Assembly (NCBI GenBank): GCA_018060635.1
Contig: JAGOVR010000036.1
Location: 1 to 12,723 of the forward strand
Length of the DNA: 12,723 nucleotides
Direction of reading: 5' to 3'
Source of the DNA: Bacteriovoracaceae bacterium
GTDB taxonomy: Bacteria; Bdellovibrionota; Bacteriovoracia; Bacteriovoracales; Bacteriovoracaceae
Positions within the stretch are counted from its first letter, which is position 1. Every line of letters begins with the position of its first letter. Below, one piece after another: positions 8,124-12,723 of the stretch. The notes under the pieces are model-generated. The model was not told where the DNA came from. It made no database searches and worked only from the letters and a program-made list of their open reading frames with translations. The translations under genes were made by a program, and so were the position numbers.

Positions 8124-8846
8124 TCAATAAGGTATTTGTGCTACTTCAGCTAGTTTCATGACATCTGTTATATAGAGTGTTTTTCCTTCTTGTTCGACCC
8201 ATTTATTTTCTTTAAATTCAGAAAGCACACGGATAAGAGTTTCCGTTGCCATTCCAATCATGGAAGCCATTTCCTCTCTAGTGAGGGTTAACATAATTTT
8301 CCATTTTCCATTTTCAAAAATGCCATGGGATTCTTTTAAGAGTAGCAGGAGTTCTGCTAAACGCTCACGAATATTTTTTTGAGTAATAGAAGCAATTCGT
8401 TCTTCAGCTATTCCTAGTTCGCGGCCGAGACGACTCATGAGATTAAAAGCGATTGAAGGATATTCAGTTAAAAGTTGCATAATAGATTTTTTATCAATAA
8501 AACAAATAGTTGAATCCTCTAATACAGTAGCAGAAGCAGCATAATTTTCTAAACTAAAAAGAGAGCGATGTCCCAAAACATCCCCTTCAGCTACCAATCG
8601 AATAATGGATTCTTTACCATCGCTACCAATTTTACTGAGTTTAATGGTGCCTTGATTAACACAGTAAATACCAGTGGAATGATTCCCTTGGGAAAAAAGG
8701 ATTTGTCCTTTTTTATAGTGATTAGTGGTTTTAGCTTGTTGTATTTTTTTTAATTCCAGCTGGTGCAGGTCACAAAAAATACTTCGATCTTGTGAACTGC
8801 ATGTTTCACATTCTACGCTTTTGGTTTTTTTTTTCGGTACCATCAT
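8124..8846 (-). CDS. Crp/Fnr-family transcription regulator, FNR-like cysteines
   Basis: 240 residues: cyclic-nucleotide-binding-fold sensor domain (about 30-145), dimer helix, then a winged helix-turn-helix (about 185-235). Cysteines C13, C16 and C25 in the N-terminal arm, with C115 at the position equivalent to E. coli FNR C122, could hold an oxygen- or NO-sensitive [4Fe-4S] cluster. The arm spacing (Cx2Cx8C) differs from E. coli FNR, so cluster binding is inferred. In the recognition helix, ETLIR at 202-206 keeps Glu and Arg of the FNR ETVSR motif but has Ile in place of Ser. This is the obvious candidate to bind the nTGAT-N4-ATCAn palindromes at hemN, nirK, the porin and norC. Two adjacent ATGs (8846, 8843) are possible starts; the ribosome site is weak. 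Possible alternatives are a heme-based Dnr or a redox sensor. Confidence 0.9.
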   Translation of the reverse strand: MMVPKKKTKSVECETCSSQDRSIFCDLHQLELKKIQQAKTTNHYKKGQILFSQGNHSTGIYCVNQGTIKLSKIGSDGKESIIRLVAEGDVLGHRSLFSLENYAASATVLEDSTICFIDKKSIMQLLTEYPSIAFNLMSRLGRELGIAEERIASITQKNIRERLAELLLLLKESHGIFENGKWKIMLTLTREEMASMIGMATETLIRVLSEFKENKWVEQEGKTLYITDVMKLAEVAQIPY

Positions 8847-8965
8847 TGTTATAAATCTCTTTTTTTAGCGTAAAGCAGTCTACTTCTCTTAGATCTTTTT
8901 AGAAATAGTTGCTTTTAATAAGAATACGTATTTTCAGGTAGTTGCGGTTTCTTTTTTATAAAAAA

Positions 8966-8979
8966 CTAATGTAAATCAA
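8966..8979. promoter_or_regulatory. Fnr/Dnr-type half-degenerate palindrome upstream of the porin
   Basis: CTAAT-GTAA-ATCAA has a perfect right half-site (ATCAA) and a left half with one inner mismatch to TTGAT. It lies in the 234-bp gap between the divergent regulator and porin genes, 101 bp before the porin GTG. No good -10 box is found at the 22-bp spacing in either direction, so it is weaker evidence than the nirK and norC sites. It could serve the porin or autoregulate the regulator. Confidence 0.4.
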
Positions 8980-8983
8980 GTCG

Positions 8984-9000
8984 TGAGCCTTTTTGGCTCA
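8984..9000. repeat. Short perfect hairpin in the porin upstream region
   Basis: TGAGCC, a five-T loop, then GGCTCA: a six-base perfect stem four bases after the Fnr-like palindrome and 80 bp before the porin start. It is not followed by a T-tract on the plus strand, so a standard terminator is unlikely. It could be an operator for a second regulator or an RNA leader hairpin. A TATAGT at 9043-9048 is a possible separate -10 box for the porin. Confidence 0.45.
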
Positions 9001-9080
9001 TAGTAGGAGAGGAATTCTACATTCACAATTTAAAAGCATCAGTATAGTAAAATAAAAAAATGTTTTAAAAAGGATGTTGT

Positions 9081-10316
9081 GTGAGAATTTTTTTTCTAAT
9101 TTTAGTTTTTATAAGTGGAGTATTAGCGGCAGTAGAAAATGAAAAGGTTTTTTGGAAAGGGCAAGTGCGTATGCGAGGGGAGGCTAAAGAGAACACAGAC
9201 TACAACCATCATAAAGGGGATGCAACCTCCTATGCTTTTTCTCGGTTTCGCTTAGGTGTGGGGACAGAAATGTCAGGAGTTCTTCCTTGGGATATTTATT
9301 TTGAGCCTCAATATGTAAAAATTTGGGGACGTAAGGAGGATGGCAGTAGTCAAACTTCCACCACGGGAACAAGTACTTCTACTAGCGGAGGGACGCATGA
9401 TTCTCGTATCGATGCTCATCAAGCTTTCATTACCTTAAAACCCAGTGATATATGGGCCATTAAGTTAGGTCGACAGGAATTGATTTACGGAGAACATTTG
9501 CTCATTGGTAATATTGATTGGAACCCAGCAGGTAGAAGTTTTGATGCGCTAAAAATTTCGCATAAAGGATGGGGAGGAACTACGGACGCTTTTCTTTCTA
9601 AGTTAGCAGAAAATAATCAATCATCCCCAGGTCCTGGGGATGATTATTTTTATGGAATTTATCATGCTATGACCATGGAGAAAGGAGTAAAAAATTTAGA
9701 TTTTTATGTATTAGATAAAAGCATTACTAGTATTAATGAAGATCTTTTAACCGTAGGGGTACGCGCTAAATCATATATAGGTATTTTAGATTATCGTTTA
9801 GAATATTCACCGCAATGGGGAAGGTTTATTGCTGGTAAGAGACAGCAAGGGGAGTATCAATTAGATTTCGAGTTAGGTTTAAGTTTTTTTGCTAAAAAAA
9901 TGCGTTTGGCGGGAGAGTACTTTGCTTCTTCAGAAGATTTTGATCAACTGTATCCTACAGCTCATAGATGGTTAGGCTATGCTGATCAATTTGCACGTAG
10001 AAATATAGATGGTTTCGCTATTCATGAGTCATTGCAATTTCTTCAAAAAGGTTTTTTCGATATTGATTTTCAAAGTTTCTACCGTAATGATAAAAAGGCA
10101 CCAGCTTATAATTTTTCAGGAGCTGCGTTAGGAACGGTAGGAAATTCTAACCATATTGCAGACGAAATTGATTTTACATTTAAATATCCTGTGGGTGGAT
10201 TTGATTTTTTAGTAGGTTATTCCATGGTTATTCCGCAAGCTTATCTGTATGATCAAAATTCTCTTCAAAATAGTGTGACTCAGTGGGGTTATATTCAGTT
10301 TAATACTAAGTTTTAG
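9081..10316 (+). CDS. Alginate-export-family outer-membrane porin
   Basis: 411 residues starting at GTG 9081, with AAAGGA at 9069-9074 six bases upstream. A signal peptide ends near VLA-A at residues 15-17. The rest alternates polar and hydrophobic residues as in a beta-barrel and ends in Phe (FNTKF), the usual outer-membrane assembly signal. The segment LGRQELIYGEHLLIG at 129-143 followed by DWNPAGRSFDALK is the alginate_exp (PF13372) signature. Many members are not alginate exporters but general or small-solute channels. A Ser/Thr/Gly-rich stretch at 89-108 is probably a flexible loop. Its place between the regulator and the cytochrome c/nnrS/norC block, with a Fnr-like site upstream, suggests a role in nitrite or other solute passage during denitrification; this is inference. 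Its 3' end overlaps the convergent nnrS by 11 bp. Confidence 0.8.
   Translation: MRIFFLILVFISGVLAAVENEKVFWKGQVRMRGEAKENTDYNHHKGDATSYAFSRFRLGVGTEMSGVLPWDIYFEPQYVKIWGRKEDGSSQTSTTGTSTSTSGGTHDSRIDAHQAFITLKPSDIWAIKLGRQELIYGEHLLIGNIDWNPAGRSFDALKISHKGWGGTTDAFLSKLAENNQSSPGPGDDYFYGIYHAMTMEKGVKNLDFYVLDKSITSINEDLLTVGVRAKSYIGILDYRLEYSPQWGRFIAGKRQQGEYQLDFELGLSFFAKKMRLAGEYFASSEDFDQLYPTAHRWLGYADQFARRNIDGFAIHESLQFLQKGFFDIDFQSFYRNDKKAPAYNFSGAALGTVGNSNHIADEIDFTFKYPVGGFDFLVGYSMVIPQAYLYDQNSLQNSVTQWGYIQFNTKF
9619..9645. repeat. 27-bp perfect palindrome inside the porin gene
   Basis: Two 13-base arms, AATCATCCCCAGG and its exact reverse complement, flank a single T at 9632. As RNA it would form a stem of about 12 pairs with a three-base loop, followed on the plus strand by ATTTTTA. 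It is in frame and encodes a Gln-Ser-Ser-Pro-Gly-Pro-Gly-Asp-Asp segment (residues 180-188), probably a loop of the barrel. It could attenuate transcription or be a remnant of a small palindromic element. Confidence 0.7.
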
Positions 10317-11475
10317 CCGTTAGTTTAGTACATAGAATGGGAGTGTAGATCCAGATAAAAAAGAGAAAAGCCACTATCCAAGTGGTGGCTGATGCAATCA
10401 GAACAGGAAGATAGTTTTGAGTGGTAAAGAAAGTGCAGATACGTAAAATGATTGCAAATTGCATCAGAAAATAACCTAGCAAAATTAGTTTGTTTTCTTG
10501 AATGATTCTTCCCGTATGACCTAGAGAAACTCGAGTCATCATGGCAAAAATCATGCCTCCAATTCCTCCAATCGCAAAACAGTGACTAACTAAGGAAGGT
10601 GGGAGATTTACCAGACTCATGAGTGATTGAAATAGAAAACCGACAACAATCCAAAAATAAGAAAGAGGCAGAATAAAAAGAATAGGAGTTTTTATTACTT
10701 TCCATGGTTTCCATCCTATCAGTCGTATACTATGTAAAATAAGGTTTAAGAAGGCAATAGGGGGTAGAAGGACATTGAACGCAGGGATAATTTTTAGTAA
10801 AATAAAAAGAAAAAAGAAAGGCGGAATTATTTTTTCAATAAAGATATATTTTTTAACAGATATTTGAGGGTATTTATTGCCAGTGAAAAGAGGAATAATT
10901 CTTCCTGCTATAATTATAATCATGAGGATGAAACAGAGAAGAGTGAGTTGGAGTGTCCACATCCCTAAAGTGCTTTTCCCCCATCGTTCTAAATGAGTGA
11001 ATAGATTAGCAGCTTCTAATATTGCTAAAATAATAAAGAAAATCCAATTACGTTTTTGAGATTTGATTGCTAGATAAGGAATCAAGTTATACGCCAGTAA
11101 AGGAATGTAGGCGAGATCGACAATGCTTAAAAAAATATTATGCGGAAAGAGAAAAGACAAACGTCCTAAGCCCCATAGTAAGCATAAAATTTTTAAAGCT
11201 CTTCCTTGCACAGGAGTTTTGCCACTCCAATTGGCACTTGCTGTGAGTAAAAACCCCGTAACAGCTGCCATAGCAAAACCAAAAAACATTTCATGGGTAT
11301 GCCATAAAATAGGATTAATATCGGATGGAATAAGAAAAAAATAACCAAATTGGTAGAAACTCCAAAGGGTGATTATTACTATGGCCCATAAAGCACTTAA
11401 CAGAAAAAAAGGACGAAAGCCCATAGACCAAAGAGGGCGAGGGTGATAGGAAGAAGAGAGAGGGCAGTGAAACAC
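10306..11475 (-). CDS. nnrS: NnrS family multi-pass membrane protein
   Basis: 389 residues with about a dozen hydrophobic segments. NnrS signatures are MGFRPFFLLSALW at 18-30, WHTHEMFFGFAMA at 58-70 with GFLLTASANWSGK following, GRIIPLFTGN at 191-200, and HCFAIGG with MTRVSLGHTGR at 298-323. NnrS is a heme- and copper-containing inner-membrane protein, found with denitrification genes and linked to protection from NO-related stress; its reaction is not settled. The start is GTG at 11475, one base after the cytochrome c stop, with no strong ribosome site, so it is probably translated by coupling from the cytochrome gene and shares its Fnr-type promoter. The conserved RPLWSMGFRPFF run supports this start. 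The 3' end overlaps the convergent porin gene by 11 bp. Confidence 0.93.
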   Translation of the reverse strand: MFHCPLSSSYHPRPLWSMGFRPFFLLSALWAIVIITLWSFYQFGYFFLIPSDINPILWHTHEMFFGFAMAAVTGFLLTASANWSGKTPVQGRALKILCLLWGLGRLSFLFPHNIFLSIVDLAYIPLLAYNLIPYLAIKSQKRNWIFFIILAILEAANLFTHLERWGKSTLGMWTLQLTLLCFILMIIIIAGRIIPLFTGNKYPQISVKKYIFIEKIIPPFFFLFILLKIIPAFNVLLPPIAFLNLILHSIRLIGWKPWKVIKTPILFILPLSYFWIVVGFLFQSLMSLVNLPPSLVSHCFAIGGIGGMIFAMMTRVSLGHTGRIIQENKLILLGYFLMQFAIILRICTFFTTQNYLPVLIASATTWIVAFLFFIWIYTPILCTKLTAKT

Positions 11476-11476
11476 T

Positions 11477-11839
11477 TTATTTCAACTCAAGAATATATTT
11501 AATAACTGCTTCTAAATCAGCATCGGAGATCCGACTTACAGGATTAGGAGTCATCATTCCTTTATATTTATCTGACCAGCGCTTGTCTTTCATGGAGCCA
11601 CTACGTACTTTTTCTTTTAAAAAAGTTGCAGGGGTTTTTCCACTGAGATAGCTTACTTTGCTAGTATCTCGGTAGCGATTAGCCACTTCCTTATAAGAAG
11701 GTCCAATTTTACTTTTTTCTGTATCATGGCAAGCAATACATCCACTTCTCTTAATGAGGGTGTTAGCCTCCTCAGGTGTAAGAGCCATAGCGTGTGTCAT
11801 GCTGAGAAATAAACCTAGAATAAAAATTTTACGTAACAT
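11477..11839 (-). CDS. Periplasmic class I cytochrome c (c551/c552-like)
   Basis: 120 residues with a signal peptide (hydrophobic core at residues 5-14, likely cleavage after AMA near residue 19), giving a mature protein of about 100 residues. One heme is attached at CIACH (34-38). KIGPSYKEVANRYR at 44-57 and GMMTPNPVSRISDADL at 94-109, with Met95 or Met96 as the axial ligand, are typical of small cytochromes c551/c552. These carry electrons from the bc1 complex or quinol oxidoreductases to nitrite and NO reductases. Possible partners here are the heme domain of NirK and NorC. ATG at 11839 has GGAGG four bases upstream. It is the first gene of an operon with nnrS and is divergent from norC. 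Confidence 0.9.
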   Translation of the reverse strand: MLRKIFILGLFLSMTHAMALTPEEANTLIKRSGCIACHDTEKSKIGPSYKEVANRYRDTSKVSYLSGKTPATFLKEKVRSGSMKDKRWSDKYKGMMTPNPVSRISDADLEAVIKYILELK

Positions 11840-11866
11840 AAATCCTCCATTATTTTTTACATCTTA

Positions 11867-11936
11867 ATTATAATCTAAAACTATCATGCAAAGGTTGATA
11901 TAGATCATGTTAGATAGGGTTTTTAAATGACATATT
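11867..11936. promoter_or_regulatory. Bidirectional Fnr/Dnr-type promoter between the cytochrome c gene and norC
   Basis: The central palindrome TTGAT-ATAG-ATCAT at 11895-11908 is the best match in the window to TTGAT-N4-ATCAA. On the minus strand a perfect TATAAT lies at 11872-11867, 22 bp from the palindrome edge. On the plus strand CATATT (four of six) lies at 11931-11936, also 22 bp away. With the palindrome at -41.5 both ways, transcripts should start near 11860 (minus) and 11943 (plus). A single bound dimer could thus activate both cytochrome c-nnrS and norCB. Confidence 0.8.
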
Positions 11937-11978
11937 AAGCTGCATATAAAGTCATTTGCAGTAGACAAGGGGGATGTC

Positions 11979-12686
11979 GTGCTTTCAAAATCTCAGGCAA
12001 AAAAGTTTTTTATCATAGGGACTGCACTCTGTGCTGGTTCTTTTATATTACTTACTATCGATACTCTGAAACGTGTTCCTATACAAACCAATGCTCAGAA
12101 TTTAACGGCAGAAGTAGCTCGAGGAAAAGATTTGTTTGATTCCAATAACTGTATGGGTTGTCATACTATTTTAGGAGAAGGGGCTTATTATGCTCCTGAA
12201 CTGACAAAAGTTTATGATCGAAGAGGGAGTGTATTTATTGCTCAAATGTTACGTGATCCTGAGAAGATGTATCCAGGCCAGAGAAAAATGGTGAAGTATA
12301 ATTTTAATGATCAAGAAATAAATGATTTAATCGCCTTTTTTAAATGGATTGGTGAAATAGATTTAAATGGCTTTCCTGCTAAACCAGATCTCATGCCTTC
12401 CGCTTCCCCATCCAATACAGGCAAAGTAGTTGTGGAGGTTAGTAATCGCCCTAAAGTTTTTAATCAAATGTGTATGACTTGTCATGCGCTTTACGGGCAA
12501 GGGGGGGATGTGGGGCCAGCTTTGGATGGAGTCGGTTCTCGGAGAGATGCTGATTATATAAAAAAATGGTTATACGATCCTGCAAGTATTAAGGCTGATT
12601 CAAAAATGCCTCAAATGCCTTTAACGGAAGAAGAAATCATTGAGCTGACAGCATTTTTATCTCAATTGAAGGAGTCTACTAAATGA
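11979..12686 (+). CDS. norC: Nitric oxide reductase subunit C with an extra C-terminal cytochrome c domain
   Basis: 235 residues, against about 150 for usual NorC. The start is GTG at 11979 with AGGGGG five bases upstream. An N-terminal membrane anchor spans about residues 10-29. The canonical NorC domain follows: CMGCH at 58-62, GAYYAPELTKVYDRRG at 68-83, RKMVKYNF at 102-109 with Met104 as likely axial ligand, and FKWIGEIDLNGFPAKPDL at 121-138. After a short Pro/Ser linker comes a second cytochrome c domain with CMTCH at 165-169, DVGPALDGVG at 177-186 and a Met ligand at 210 or 213. NorC passes electrons from periplasmic donors to NorB, which reduces NO to N2O. The extra heme may act as a built-in donor. 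The stop overlaps the norB start by four bases. Confidence 0.93.
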   Translation: MLSKSQAKKFFIIGTALCAGSFILLTIDTLKRVPIQTNAQNLTAEVARGKDLFDSNNCMGCHTILGEGAYYAPELTKVYDRRGSVFIAQMLRDPEKMYPGQRKMVKYNFNDQEINDLIAFFKWIGEIDLNGFPAKPDLMPSASPSNTGKVVVEVSNRPKVFNQMCMTCHALYGQGGDVGPALDGVGSRRDADYIKKWLYDPASIKADSKMPQMPLTEEEIIELTAFLSQLKESTK

Positions 12687-12723
12687 AATATAAATCTCAA
12701 AAAGTAGCTTACTGGTTTTTTTC
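12683..12723 (+). CDS. norB: Nitric oxide reductase subunit B, first 13 codons only
   Basis: ATG at 12683 overlaps the norC stop (ATGA) and is preceded by GAAGGAG at 12668-12674, eight bases upstream. The visible peptide, MKYKSQKVAYWFF, resembles the usual start of NorB, where a short basic SQ-x-VAY segment leads into the first transmembrane helix. NorB is the heme b/non-heme iron catalytic subunit that reduces NO to N2O in the inner membrane. The window ends before any metal ligand, so the identification rests on these residues and on its place after norC. Confidence 0.82.
   Translation, partial: MKYKSQKVAYWFF

Noticed and set aside
11945..11950. TATAAA as the norC -10 box
   Set aside because: It is 36 bp from the Fnr-type palindrome, whereas CATATT at 11931-11936 is at the exact 22-bp spacing; it could still serve a minor second promoter.
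11974..11976. ATG just before the norC GTG
   Set aside because: It is in a different frame and abuts the ribosome site; the GTG frame gives the NorC membrane anchor.
1..12723. CRISPR arrays, insertion sequences, tRNA or rRNA genes
   Set aside because: No regular repeats, transposase-like frames or RNA-gene structures were seen by eye; a covariance-model scan was not possible.

Overview
The window carries a compact denitrification locus of an AT-rich Gram-negative bacterium. Signal peptides, periplasmic c-type cytochromes and an outer-membrane beta-barrel support the Gram-negative reading. The lineage cannot be fixed from the sequence; the low GC and the style of the M16 peptidase and nitronate-monooxygenase-like proteins would fit a predatory or Bdellovibrionota-like group, but this is only a guess. 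No mobile elements, tRNAs, rRNAs or CRISPR arrays were seen, and there is no gene-free stretch longer than 300 bases.

Layout. 1-1052 (minus): 5' part of an M16 zinc peptidase, cut by the window edge. 1124-3751 (plus): two radical-SAM genes, hemW and hemN. 3761-5218 (minus): an FMN-dependent nitronate monooxygenase-like protein. 5368-8120 (plus): a tight operon of nirK (copper nitrite reductase with a fused C-terminal cytochrome c), nirV and a Sco-type copper chaperone. 8124-8846 (minus): a Crp/Fnr regulator with FNR-like cysteines. 9081-10316 (plus): an alginate-export-family outer-membrane porin. 11839 down to 10306 (minus): a small cytochrome c followed by nnrS. 11979 to the window end (plus): norC, with an unusual second cytochrome c domain, then the first codons of norB.

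How it works together (inference from families). NirK reduces nitrite to NO, NorCB reduces NO to N2O, NnrS is a membrane protein linked to NO tolerance, Sco probably handles copper, the small cytochrome c probably carries electrons in the periplasm, and HemN supplies heme precursors without oxygen. No nitrate or nitrous oxide reductase lies in the window, so the visible chain is nitrite to N2O.

Regulation. Four palindromes of the form nTGAT-N4-ATCAn (one with a degraded left arm) lie upstream of hemN, nirK, the porin and the cytochrome c/norC divergon, a natural regulon for the Crp/Fnr protein encoded here. At nirK, norC and the cytochrome c gene the palindrome is exactly 22 bp from a plausible -10 box, the geometry of class II FNR activation. 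One palindrome between the cytochrome c gene and norC appears to fire both ways. The nirK promoter geometry also shows that translation starts at 5368 rather than at an upstream TTG.
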